This document shows positions 56,241 to 64,000 of a DNA stretch of 64,000 nucleotides, piece by piece. Each line of letters opens with the position of its first letter. The first letter of the stretch is position 1. A program made the position numbers and the translations under genes. The notes below the pieces were generated by a model. The model ran no database searches. It saw only the letters and a list, made by a program, of their open reading frames with translations, and was not told the origin of the DNA. Where the stretch lies: contig NZ_FNHF01000005.1 of assembly GCF_900103695.1 (NCBI RefSeq), positions 80,711 to 144,710 on the forward strand, written 5' to 3'. Source of the stretch: Sediminibacillus halophilus. GTDB lineage: Bacteria > Bacillota > Bacilli > Bacillales > Amphibacillaceae.

Positions 56241-56582
56241 TTACTCCCAAAAGCAAACCTGCAATTTATTTTTATCTAAATCATAAAGGTCAAAAAACGT
56301 ATTGTCACCATCATCTTTTAATTCAGTTACTTCTACACCTTTTTCTTTTAAATTTACATATGTAGTCTTAATATCATTAGTGAAAAAAATAGGATAAGTT
56401 GAATTATCTGGGGAATCTACATTGCCTTCTTCGATAGTCAAAGGAATTCCACTATTACCAATCGTGAACACTTGATACCCTTCACCTTTAAATGCTACTT
56501 TAAAACCTAACTTTTGATACCATATACTCGATTCTTCCAGATTACTAACTGTTAAGCAAACAGTGTCTATCCTCTCAAACAT
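56241..56582 (-). CDS. VOC-family (glyoxalase/bleomycin-resistance-like) protein
   Basis: 113 residues, one vicinal-oxygen-chelate module. IDTVCLTVSNLEESSIWYQKLGFKVAF opens it, with ...TIEEGN, VTELKDDGDNTFFDLYDLDKNKLQVCFWE at the end (metal ligand E in the final strand). Either a small metalloenzyme or an antibiotic-binding protein; substrate unknown. AT-rich. Followed directly by the 59-residue membrane protein. Confidence 0.9.
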   Translation of the reverse strand: MFERIDTVCLTVSNLEESSIWYQKLGFKVAFKGEGYQVFTIGNSGIPLTIEEGNVDSPDNSTYPIFFTNDIKTTYVNLKEKGVEVTELKDDGDNTFFDLYDLDKNKLQVCFWE

Positions 56583-56755
56583 TTAGGAACAACTCCTTTT
56601 AAGTATTTAGTTGTTAAATTCTATTATTGAGAAATTTATCCCTTCCTTTTATCGATATTTATATAAATAAATTGCCACGTTAAACAAGGATTTCTATCTT
56701 CGCAAAATTATTTTTAGGAAAAGCTGATGATACCACGTTTTTTTCTACAAAACCA

Positions 56756-56789
56756 TTTAAAAAAAGCCACAGGAATAACCCATGGCTTT
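56756..56789 (-). terminator. Terminator of the general stress protein gene
   Basis: Minus-strand AAAGCCATGG ... CCTGTGGCTTT followed by a T run. Confidence 0.75.
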
Positions 56790-56794
56790 ATCTA

Positions 56795-57304
56795 CTATCG
56801 CGCATTATCCTCAAAGTTTACGGTTTCTTTCAAATCATTGTCTTCTTCCATAGAATCTTTGTTGGTCATCTTTTTCACAAATTCCTTTACCGTCTTCATA
56901 CTTTTTCCAGACTCCCAATACTCAGCAATATGAGGTGTAACTTTGACCAGGACGACGTTGGGATCCTCGGCAGAGGTGTTTAACACTTTTCCGACGATTG
57001 GATTCCAAAAGTCTTTTTTCTTCTCCTCGTCCTGGACAAATTCAGCAGTACCGCTGATCGATACGTAAGAGCCGTTTGCATAAGCCAGGTTAACTTCACC
57101 ATTTTGGCCGATGTCGCGGTATTTGTCCGTATCCTTTTCCGTCAGAAACCAAATCTCTTCTTCATCAAATTGAACCTCTTGCGTCTGCATCGGTCGGGAC
57201 ATCAGTTTGCCATCCGGCGAAACCGTTGTCAGCATCGCCACCTTTTCATCCTTTATCAGGTCTTTTATCTTCTTAATAGTTTCTTGGTTTTCATGTTCTG
57301 CCAC
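56795..57304 (-). CDS. General stress protein 26 family (pyridoxamine-phosphate-oxidase fold)
   Basis: 169 residues. Split-barrel flavin/PLP-oxidase-like fold: IKDEKVAMLTTVSPDGKLMSRPMQTQEVQFDEEEIWFLTEKDTDKYRDIGQNGEVNLAYAN and YVSISGTAEFV. Matches the YdaG/GSP26 family induced by general stress in Bacillus. GTG start with AGGAGG eight bases before. Monocistronic. Confidence 0.92.
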   Translation of the reverse strand: MAEHENQETIKKIKDLIKDEKVAMLTTVSPDGKLMSRPMQTQEVQFDEEEIWFLTEKDTDKYRDIGQNGEVNLAYANGSYVSISGTAEFVQDEEKKKDFWNPIVGKVLNTSAEDPNVVLVKVTPHIAEYWESGKSMKTVKEFVKKMTNKDSMEEDNDLKETVNFEDNAR

Positions 57305-57773
57305 TTCGCTTTCCTCCTTCTCCTTTTATGTGAATCAAGGGAGCTGTGTTATCATCCTTCTATTTATTCTTACCCAGATTTAAACACAGCTACTCTTACC
57401 TGTTTTACAGGAGTGTAAGGATGCAGGAGGATACCACCGCTGTTCCCGTCAAAATTAGTGAAAAAGTCCGGCTTTAGGAAAGTCAACTGTATTGTATCTC
57501 ACATTGGTGGGCTTAACACACATGATTCAAAACCCCTCTTTCCATTTTTAAATTTTTCTTATAAGAGAACTCTAATTAGTCTTTATGTACAGCTTCCATA
57601 TACTTTTATCTTTAACAAATCCATTCCAGTACTGAACTAAATAATTCTTACTTACTCTTGAGTTTAGTATCCATCTTAACTGGAATCAAAGTTCCTATAC
57701 CCCAGCTATACACACAATGAAAAAAGGACCCTTCACAAACGCTGCGAAAAACCCTCTTCCTAGAATCGACATC
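57305..57773. other. Intergenic region without a supported gene
   Basis: About 470 AT-rich bases. A 60-codon plus-strand frame (57458-57640) lacks a ribosome site and protein-like character. No structured RNA recognised. Confidence 0.4.
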
Positions 57774-58273
57774 TTACATTTCCTGTTCCCATACGGCTTT
57801 GACTTCCACACCGGTTTCTTTAGCCGCTGTTTCCAAATCCTCCACTTCCTGATTGGTTAATTCTACATCCGCTGCGGCTATGGGCCCGTCGACATGGCTG
57901 GACTTTGTTACACCGATGATCGGCACGGTACCTTTTGCGATTGCCCACGACATAGCAATTTGTGCTGTATCAACCTGATGCTTCTCAACCATGTTCTTCA
58001 TTTTCTCCAGCATAGGCGTTAACTTATCCAGTACATCGGGACTGAACGCTTTTCCTCTCCGCGTATCTGATTTAAAAGGGTTATGGGGCAGTGTACTTTT
58101 CCTGTCAGCGCTCCCTGTTCCAGTTCCATGTAGGTAAAGAACAACACATCATGCTGGTTGCACCCGTCGATATTCCCCGCATCCTCCGAAGCACGGTAAA
58201 GAAGGCTATAATGATATTGCACTGCGGACAGCTCCAGTCCTTTCTTTTCCAGAATCGAAGCAGCCAGATTCAC
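57774..58273 (-). pseudogene. Aldo/keto reductase remnant, 5'-truncated and frameshifted
   Basis: The segment VNLAASILEKKGLELSAVQYHYSLLYR...YMELEQGALTG is the C-terminal half of an aldo/keto reductase. After a frameshift at about 58085-58095 the family sequence goes on in another frame (HNPFKSDTRRGKAFSPDVLDKLTPMLEKM, then AQIAMSWAIAKGTVPIIGVTKSSHV to the stop at 57774). Roughly the first 150 residues, with the catalytic tetrad, are absent upstream. A decayed gene at the left edge of the defence island. Confidence 0.85.
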
Positions 58274-58460
58274 TCTTCACAAAGCATCCCTCGAACAGAT
58301 ATATCGCTATTCAACTAAATAATACCCCTTAAGTCGCTTTCACTCTTACCAAGGATTAACCATCCGATAACTTACATTTGTGATAGGAACAAAAGAGTTT
58401 GTTTTATATCATTTTAGGATAAATTAATTGAAAGACTCACTATACTTGGAGTGATTCCAT

Positions 58461-58886
58461 ATGGTCGATACTGTTTCCAAAGAAAAAAGAAGTGAAATGA
58501 TGGGCAAAATCAAAGCCACTTCCAAACTCGAAAATAAAGTAAGCAAAGCTTTATGGCATAAAGGGTATAGATTCAGGAAAAACGATCGGTCTCTCTTCGG
58601 AACTCCCGATATCTCCATTAAAAAGTATAAAGTTGTTATTTTCATCGATTCATGTTATTGGCATGCATGCCCTATCCACGGTAAAATTCCTAAGAGCAAC
58701 GTGGAGTTTTGGGAAAATAAATTTTCTAAGAATAAAGCCAGGGATAAAAGAGTAAATGCTTATTACCGCCAAATGAATTGGAATATCTTAAGGATATGGG
58801 AACATGAATTAAAAGACGACTTTTGGGGAACAATGAATAATTTACTGCAGTTTGTTCATGAAAGTAAACTAGCAAATGAACGATAA
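58461..58886 (+). CDS. vsr: Very-short-patch-repair (Vsr) endonuclease
   Basis: 141 residues. Vsr hallmarks: MMGKIKATSKLENKVSKALWHKGYRFRKND, catalytic-site LFGTPDISIKKYKVVIFIDSCYWHACPIHGKIPKSN with the DxxF-HxC metal/zinc residues, and FWENKFSKNKARDKRV. It nicks 5' of the T in T:G mismatches made by deamination of 5-methylcytosine. This fits the C5-cytosine methyltransferase that follows 228 bases later. ATG with GGAGTGAT upstream. Confidence 0.95.
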   Translation: MVDTVSKEKRSEMMGKIKATSKLENKVSKALWHKGYRFRKNDRSLFGTPDISIKKYKVVIFIDSCYWHACPIHGKIPKSNVEFWENKFSKNKARDKRVNAYYRQMNWNILRIWEHELKDDFWGTMNNLLQFVHESKLANER

Positions 58887-59114
58887 CACATTCAATTTTG
58901 GAACCCACCTTGTTACTGGCAAACACATGTACATTTACCCATCAATTTACAGTCCCCTCTTACCCGGATAAAAATAATCAATAGAAATAAGCTTGTTTTT
59001 TTGTTAAAATGGATTCTTAGATATATCAAAAACTTACTGTTTTTTTCATCTAAGATTTTCATCTTTTTATCAAAATGCGTTATAATGATAAAAAGAAGGC
59101 GAAAGGATGTTCGC

Positions 59115-60377
59115 ATGACGATGAATAATGATACTCTCAATGTTATAGAACTATTTGCAGGTGTCGGAGGATTTCGGGTAGGCTTAGAGCGGGCTAATCG
59201 GAATCTTTTTAAGGTTGGTTGGGCAAATCAATGGGAACCATCTAAAAAGGCCCAAGAGGCATTTGAATGTTATACAAGAAATTTTCAAGATGGCGAACAT
59301 GTTAACAAAGATATTGCGACTGTCCCGGATGAAGAATTTCAAGGTTTGACAGCCGATTTAATTGTGGGAGGTTTTCCTTGTCAAGACTATTCTGTCGCTA
59401 GATCCCTTTCAGGGGAGAAAGGGATTCAAGGAAAGAAAGGTGTACTCTTTTGGCAAATCGAGAGGGTCATAGAAAAGACACAACCCAAATATGTTCTCTT
59501 AGAGAACGTAGACCGTTTACTCAAGTCACCTTCCAAACAAAGGGGAAGAGACTTCGGTGTCATGCTGGGAACCTTCAGAAATTTAGGTTACACTGTTGAA
59601 TGGCGCGTGATAAACGCAGCTGAATACGGTTTTGCTCAACGAAGAAGACGCGTATTCATCTTTGCTTATAAAAACGGGGTTGCTTTCGATTTAGAACAAC
59701 AAGAGCTAGAGCCGAAAGAAATTGTGTTCAAACAAGGTTTTTTTGCCAAACCGTTTCCGGTAAAAGAAAACCCTTATAAAAATAGAGAAAATAATGGTGA
59801 AATCGCAATCGATAGAGTTGAAATTTCAGATGATTTTTCTCTTGAATTTCATAATGGCGGCATCATGCGAAATGGGGAAATCTACACAGCTCATGTCGAA
59901 CCAATAGAAATGGCGGCTACACCGTTGAAAAATATTTTAATTCCGGAAAGTGAAGTGGAAGAAAGATACTATCTCACTCCAGAAGTCGAAAAGAAATTCG
60001 AATATCTAAGAGGGCCAAAAAAGATTCCTCGTACTTCCGCTGATGGACATACTTATACTTTTTCCGAAGGCGGGATGTCTCCCACAGATGATTTGGACAA
60101 GCCGGGCAGGACCATGTTGACCAGTGAAGGCACGAAAAACCGAAGCACGCATATCGTCGAGGTCGATGGAAGAAAGAGATTCCTGACGCCAGTTGAGTGT
60201 GAAAGGTTGAATGGCTTCGAAGACAATTGGACTGCCGGCATGACAGATAGAATGAGATATTTTTGTATGGGAAATGCTCTCGTAGTAGGACTCATTGAAA
60301 TCATGGGAAAAAGGATTGAAGAAATCGAGTCTATAAAATCATCTCAGGAAGAAATACAAATAGAATTGCCAGTATAA
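59115..60377 (+). CDS. DNA (cytosine-5-)-methyltransferase of a type II R-M system
   Basis: 420 residues. Motif I IELFAGVGGFRVGLERA, motif IV GGFPCQDYSVA (nucleophile C89), motif VI ENVDRLL (E130), motif VIII AQRRRRVFIFAY and motif IX/X near the C-terminus (MGNALVV). The variable region between VIII and IX sets specificity. The neighbouring Sau3AI/MutH-type nuclease predicts GATC (GATm5C). ATG at 59115 with AAAGGATG; the frame is open 38 codons upstream without a ribosome site. Confidence 0.94.
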   Translation: MTMNNDTLNVIELFAGVGGFRVGLERANRNLFKVGWANQWEPSKKAQEAFECYTRNFQDGEHVNKDIATVPDEEFQGLTADLIVGGFPCQDYSVARSLSGEKGIQGKKGVLFWQIERVIEKTQPKYVLLENVDRLLKSPSKQRGRDFGVMLGTFRNLGYTVEWRVINAAEYGFAQRRRRVFIFAYKNGVAFDLEQQELEPKEIVFKQGFFAKPFPVKENPYKNRENNGEIAIDRVEISDDFSLEFHNGGIMRNGEIYTAHVEPIEMAATPLKNILIPESEVEERYYLTPEVEKKFEYLRGPKKIPRTSADGHTYTFSEGGMSPTDDLDKPGRTMLTSEGTKNRSTHIVEVDGRKRFLTPVECERLNGFEDNWTAGMTDRMRYFCMGNALVVGLIEIMGKRIEEIESIKSSQEEIQIELPV

Positions 60378-60402
60378 GCTGATACAAAAGTATCAGCTTT
60401 TT
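60376..60402 (+). terminator. Terminator of the methyltransferase gene
   Basis: AAGCTGATAC/GTATCAGCTT with a 4-base loop and TTTT, overlapping the stop codon. It separates the methyltransferase and endonuclease transcripts. Confidence 0.85.
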
Positions 60403-60462
60403 GTATTTTCATGTTAAAATATAGCAAAATATTATTTTTCGAGAGGAGTATCCACCGAATAA

Positions 60463-61842
60463 ATGCTATACAAAACCGAAGAGGAATTATTATTTAAAGC
60501 TAAACAAGCAGAAGGGAAAACCTTCGGGGAAATAGACAAAAGCGGGCGCATCAAAAACAAAAAGGCAAAGGGGCAACTCGGTCAAATAATAGAGGAAAGC
60601 TTCTTCAATTACCAAATAAATTCTAAAAGTGAAGCAGATTTTGCCAATTTGGAAATAGAACTAAAAGTCACCCCTATCAAAAAGAATAAAAATGGCACTT
60701 TGTCGGCCAAGGAAAGATTAGTGCTGAACATAATCAACTATCAAAAAGAAGTACTGACCACATTTGAAACATCTAGTTTTTGGAAAAAAAACAAAAAACC
60801 TTTGATTCTTTTTTATGAGTGGATTCCCAAATCGCATAGAGCGGATTACAAGTTGATCAAGGCCCACTTGCTTCAATATCCTGAAGAAGATTTGGAAATC
60901 ATTAAACAGGATTGGAAAATCATTGTAGGTAAAATTAAAGAAGGGCGGGCCCATGAGTTATCGGAAGCCGATACAAATTACTTGGCGGCCTGTACCAAAG
61001 GAGCCAATAAAAATTCGCTTAGAACTCAACCATATAGCGATATCGAAGCAATGCAAAGAGCCTATTCTCTTAAACAAAGCTATATGACAGCATTGGTTCG
61101 GAAAGAAATCAAACAAGAGGATTTAGTCCGTTTTGCTAATCCTGAAGAGTTAAGAAAAAAATCCTTGTTTGAATTGCTTTCACAAAGATTTGATCCCTAT
61201 ATCGGAAATACGCTTGAAGATATTGCAAAGGAAAAAGGTTTGCAAATCAATAGTAAATCAAAAAACTTCTTGCAATCTTTTGTCAGTGAACTTTTAGGAA
61301 TAAGAGGAACTAAACTTAATCAAATTGAAGAATTTGCAAAAGCGAATATTGAAATCAAGACTATTCGTTTAGAACCTGACGGCTTACCTAAAGAGCATAT
61401 GTCCTTCAGAAACATTGATTTCTATGATTGGGCAACCCAGGATTGGGAAGACAGCTGGTTGAAAAGTTACTTTGAGGAAACAAAATTCCTATTCGTGGTG
61501 TTTCATTACAAAGAAACAAAAGCTGAAAACCCAAATCGGCAACTTTACTTTAACGGTGTCACACTTTGGAATATGCCATTTCAGGACATCCATGAATCCT
61601 TGCAGGAATTTTGGAAAACTGTACAAAGCAAAATAAAGGACGGCATAGAGCTAAATCCGGTAAATCAAAAAAATCGAATAATCGTTAAAAACAACCTTCC
61701 AAAACCCGGTTATAACGGGATTTGTCATATAAGACCAAAAGCAAGGGATGGTAAGGATAAAGTAAAGCTCCCAGATGGACGCTATATAACAAAGCAGGCT
61801 TTTTGGTTGGATAGGTTTTACATTGGGAAAATTGTGAAGTGA
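60463..61842 (+). CDS. Sau3AI/MutH-family type II restriction endonuclease (predicted GATC)
   Basis: 459 residues. The N-terminal MutH-like catalytic domain has D59 ... E66-L-K68 followed by VTPI, the same spacing as D70/E77/K79 of E. coli MutH. GQLGQIIEESFFNY upstream corresponds to its helix. The C-terminal half (about 230-459) is a second, diverged MutH-like domain that acts as DNA-binding regulator in Sau3AI (489 residues). It should cut unmethylated GATC. The ribosome site GAGGAG is 14 bases from ATG, an unusually long spacing that would keep expression low. Confidence 0.92.
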   Translation: MLYKTEEELLFKAKQAEGKTFGEIDKSGRIKNKKAKGQLGQIIEESFFNYQINSKSEADFANLEIELKVTPIKKNKNGTLSAKERLVLNIINYQKEVLTTFETSSFWKKNKKPLILFYEWIPKSHRADYKLIKAHLLQYPEEDLEIIKQDWKIIVGKIKEGRAHELSEADTNYLAACTKGANKNSLRTQPYSDIEAMQRAYSLKQSYMTALVRKEIKQEDLVRFANPEELRKKSLFELLSQRFDPYIGNTLEDIAKEKGLQINSKSKNFLQSFVSELLGIRGTKLNQIEEFAKANIEIKTIRLEPDGLPKEHMSFRNIDFYDWATQDWEDSWLKSYFEETKFLFVVFHYKETKAENPNRQLYFNGVTLWNMPFQDIHESLQEFWKTVQSKIKDGIELNPVNQKNRIIVKNNLPKPGYNGICHIRPKARDGKDKVKLPDGRYITKQAFWLDRFYIGKIVK

Positions 61843-62029
61843 AGTAAAGTATTACACTTCTTCTAAGTTACCCTCTAATCCATTAAAAAATATATTTTGC
61901 ACGCTTTTCAGTTAACCGGAAATTGAGACTTCTCCACCTGATTAGTTGGTATGTTAAATAATAGTTTAATAATCTTACTTTTTTGTAAATTTTCAAGGGG
62001 TTCCTCGCCTCATTTTTTTCAAATAGTAA

Positions 62030-62066
62030 CTGTGCAAGTAAGACTGTGCGTTTCTTACTTGCACAG
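62030..62066. terminator. Perfect 13-bp hairpin between convergent endonuclease and nuclease-like genes
   Basis: CTGTGCAAGTAAG/CTTACTTGCACAG, loop of 11. Weak T tract; probably ends both transcripts. Confidence 0.65.
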
Positions 62067-62078
62067 CTAATAACAACA

Positions 62079-63254
62079 CTATACCACTAATATAAATTCA
62101 ACCTTTTCAGCCTTTGGATTGTATCTATATTCCACCAGGTTAACATTACTCCATTCTTCAGAAACGTTATCTCCCCTAAGACCGGTAGTATATTTCCTGG
62201 AACCTATGTTTTTAACATGTTCAATCACTTCGTTCGGAAACTTAGATGCAACCAAAAACGATTGTATCATTGAATAATCCCCAAAAGCATATTCATTATT
62301 GACCCAGTCGACATATTTTAATAATTGATCGACGTCCTTCATTTCTGCTATATCCTTTTTTAGTTCCGTGACCAAATACTTTGAAACAGTCGGTTTGTAG
62401 TTTTCAATATATCTGTAACCAAAAACATCCATTTTATCCATCCAACTTATTGGCTTGAATGGAGAAGCAACAACTTGTCTGGATATATAATCCCACTTTC
62501 CGAAGATATCTATTGTTTCTTTATCTTTTCTGGTAAGTTGATTTAGTAATGCTATCTCCAACGTGGTTTCCCTTTTGAAGAGGCCATCCTTTTTTGCCGA
62601 ACTATTATAATACTCTTGAGGACGAAAATGATATCCTGCTACTTTAGTTATTTTACTTTCAATCTCATTATGTATTATTTCTGTGCGGTTCTGATAAATT
62701 TCTTCTAAAGAAGAACCATTTATACTTCTTTCATTTCTTTTTAAGAGAATATCTTTCAAGGCCTGATTCTCTTTATCATCGATTTTAATGAAGGATAATT
62801 GCTGAAATGCTCTCAACATTTTGAATGCACTAGGATTAGATTGAAGTACAGCATCCATATCTATTCCATTTTTAAAGAATTTGGGACATGGTTCAAAAGT
62901 GCAAACCCATCTCAATTCTTTGTATTTATTTTTAATTTGTCCCCACTTATCACTTGATAAAAGGGCTTGATCACTTATCTGATCAAGTTTGAATCTCTTT
63001 GGACTATTGGCTTCAGGAAAATTCAAGAATTTACAATCTCCTTGAATGTTAACCATTTTCCCAATCCCGTAAATTTTTCTTTTGTTAAACAAGTAAATGT
63101 TGTCGCCTTCCTTCATAGTTGTAAAGTCTGCAAATGTTTGTTCATTGGGAGGCAAATTGTTATCCGATATTGTTACTAGGGTGGAATAAACACCGTTTTC
63201 AGCACACTCTACTAGGGATTCAATTTCATTAAAAGTCATCACATACCCTGCCAT
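62079..63254 (-). CDS. Putative PD-(D/E)XK nuclease with possible PUA/EVE-like N-terminus
   Basis: 391 residues, not a family I can name. The C-terminal 170 residues have a PD-(D/E)XK layout: helix ETTLEIALLNQL (229-240), D276 in MDKMDVFGYRY, E297-L-K299 in YLVTELKKD, and QLLKYVDWV (310-318), in the NucS/DUF91-like order. The N-terminal ~110 residues (MKEGDNIYLFNKRKIYGIGKMVN...) resemble a PUA/EVE-type modified-base reader, which is only a suggestion. Middle region helical. ATG with GAGGTG upstream. It converges on the GATC R-M genes, hence a likely defence role. Confidence 0.75.
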   Translation of the reverse strand: MAGYVMTFNEIESLVECAENGVYSTLVTISDNNLPPNEQTFADFTTMKEGDNIYLFNKRKIYGIGKMVNIQGDCKFLNFPEANSPKRFKLDQISDQALLSSDKWGQIKNKYKELRWVCTFEPCPKFFKNGIDMDAVLQSNPSAFKMLRAFQQLSFIKIDDKENQALKDILLKRNERSINGSSLEEIYQNRTEIIHNEIESKITKVAGYHFRPQEYYNSSAKKDGLFKRETTLEIALLNQLTRKDKETIDIFGKWDYISRQVVASPFKPISWMDKMDVFGYRYIENYKPTVSKYLVTELKKDIAEMKDVDQLLKYVDWVNNEYAFGDYSMIQSFLVASKFPNEVIEHVKNIGSRKYTTGLRGDNVSEEWSNVNLVEYRYNPKAEKVEFILVV

Positions 63255-63302
63255 TTTGACACCTCAGATTATCGTTTAACATGAACAGAATTTGTACCAC
63301 AG

Positions 63303-63336
63303 GAAAAAGGCCCGTAAACCCTCGGTCCTTTTGCCC
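63303..63336 (-). terminator. Terminator of the 63-residue ORF
   Basis: AAAAGG-CCG/CGG-CCTTTT pairing with T run on the minus strand. Confidence 0.6.
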
Positions 63337-63350
63337 TAGAAACCTTTTTA

Positions 63351-63542
63351 TTATATGGTAGTTTTTTTCTCTTTTTCTATACCATAATACCTTTTCAAAT
63401 ATGTATCAACCATTATTTCGACTTTCTCTACCGACAACATATCAAGAATCATTGCACCACCAACTACATTTAGATAGTTGGTGTATTGGACAAAATGATC
63501 ACGCTTTACCGGTATCCCCCCTTCTTTCCATTTTTTCCACAT
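63351..63542 (-). CDS. Hypothetical small protein, 63 residues
   Basis: A basic, Trp/Lys-rich start (MWKKWKEGGIPVKRDHFVQYTNYLNVVGGAMILDMLSVEKVEIMVDTYLKRYYGIEKEKK) with one amphipathic helical stretch. The ribosome site is weak (AAGGG). A terminator follows at once, which favours it being transcribed. It could be an accessory to the nuclease-like gene, which lies downstream on the same strand. No family recognised. Confidence 0.5.
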   Translation of the reverse strand: MWKKWKEGGIPVKRDHFVQYTNYLNVVGGAMILDMLSVEKVEIMVDTYLKRYYGIEKEKKTTI

Positions 63543-63814
63543 TTTGAGGATACCCTTTTTTGTTTTGAAGTAAAATTACTAGAAAAGAAGATGGTACATC
63601 TAGCTAGAAAGTCTTTTTCATAGAAAAATTCTGTCAACCAATAAGGATTTTGTTCTGACTCATCATAAGCCATATATTCTTCCCACCATAACCAAGATAA
63701 AATATGAACTTATAAGGATTTTTTTTACCACGCTTAAAAAAAGGCTTTCTTTTGTTGATAAGGACTGTTTGAAATATTGATTAGTAAAAAGCTATAATTT
63801 CTTGTTATACTAGA
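63543..63814. other. Intergenic region, AT-rich
   Basis: About 270 bases plus the terminator to its right. Nothing recognised. Confidence 0.3.
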
Positions 63815-63852
63815 AAAAAGCCAATTACTCCATAAGAAGCAATTGGCTCTAT
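63815..63852 (-). terminator. Terminator of the gene at the window's right edge
   Basis: Minus-strand AGCCAATT/AATTGGCT followed by TTTTTT, right after the stop of the partial gene. Confidence 0.85.
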
Positions 63853-63855
63853 AAA

Positions 63856-63999
63856 TTATGGCTGCACCTCATCATCCATCGCACTCAAATTACTCATTGC
63901 CCTCTCCATCTGATGTTGCGTCTCTTCTACCCTCAGTTGTGCTTCAAACAATGGCTCGCTCGATGTTCCGCTGCCGTTGATTGCTCTTCCCCGTGCATC
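63856..63999 (-). CDS. Partial CDS, C-terminal 47 residues only
   Basis: The window ends inside this gene. The visible end (RGRAINGSGTSSEPLFEAQLRVEETQHQMERAMSNLSAMDDEVQP) is acidic and helical. It has a terminator just after the stop, so the frame is real. Its codon use is back to that of the chromosome backbone, suggesting that the defence island ends near 63.8 kb. Family cannot be told from this piece. Confidence 0.7.
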   Translation of the reverse strand, partial: DARGRAINGSGTSSEPLFEAQLRVEETQHQMERAMSNLSAMDDEVQP

Positions 64000-64000
64000 C

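Noticed and set aside
57458-57640. 60-codon plus-strand ORF
   Set aside because: No ribosome site, no conserved-looking pattern, no terminator.

Overview
The window comes from a Gram-positive, endospore-forming member of the Bacillaceae. The clues are a PrkA kinase, a CotF-like spore coat protein, Bacillus-type odhAB, TrmL, QueG and D-amino acid transaminase genes, strong AGGAGG ribosome sites, frequent GTG/TTG starts and Fur/CcpA/MalR-style operators. Species cannot be fixed from sequence alone. Most of the window is ordinary chromosome. The right end (about 54-64 kb) is AT-richer and accessory in character.

Layout. 0-12 kb: odhAB (2-oxoglutarate dehydrogenase), prkA, a 32-residue membrane peptide, trmL, a Cys amidase, queG and an ABC-class ATPase, with a cluster of GGGGACTGACCCC palindromic repeats between the last two. 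12-18.5 kb: tRNA-Gly(TCC), dat, a FlaR-like P-loop kinase, a chemotaxis receptor, an AT-rich lipoprotein, and a CotF-like coat protein. 18.6-27.7 kb: a maltodextrin system, with malE-malF-malG-GH31 glucosidase-LacI repressor on the minus strand and a divergent neopullulanase/cyclomaltodextrinase. The malE promoter carries a cre-like site and a LacI-type operator. The GH13 gene has a terminator-like hairpin in its leader.

27.9-34.3 kb: a probable glucosylglycerate (compatible solute) catabolic operon: GH13_18 phosphorylase, glycerate kinase, sodium:solute symporter (frameshifted in this sequence), an unrecognised 180-residue protein and a CdaR-type regulator. The promoter overlaps a cre-like element. 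Phosphorolysis would give glucose-1-phosphate plus D-glycerate, the kinase would feed glycerate into glycolysis, and CdaR-type regulators are known to respond to glycerate.

35-40.7 kb: an FMN reductase with two tandem luciferase-like monooxygenases (the second frameshifted), a divergent HxlR regulator, a SEC-C protein and a DUF4177 protein. 40.7-49.2 kb: a dispersed Fur regulon (siderophore-binding protein, two FecCD permeases, ferredoxin/flavodoxin reductase, flavodoxin) with Fur boxes at each promoter, interleaved with an aldo/keto reductase and a MerR-MATE efflux pair that has a textbook 19-bp-spacer MerR promoter. 49-57.3 kb: a VWA/HTH divergent pair, a Nudix hydrolase, a C45-type peptidase, a WYL regulator divergent from a GyrI-like protein, an unknown gene behind an elaborate DNA dyad, a VOC protein with a 59-residue glycine-rich membrane peptide, and a general-stress flavin/PLP-oxidase-fold protein.

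57.7-64 kb: an aldo/keto reductase remnant, then a defence island. The island has a Vsr endonuclease, a C5-cytosine methyltransferase and a Sau3AI/MutH-type endonuclease (predicted GATC specificity). These converge on an unnamed 391-residue protein with a PD-(D/E)XK nuclease signature and a possible PUA/EVE-like N-terminus. This last gene and the glucosylglycerate cluster are the two places I consider most likely to hold under-described biology.
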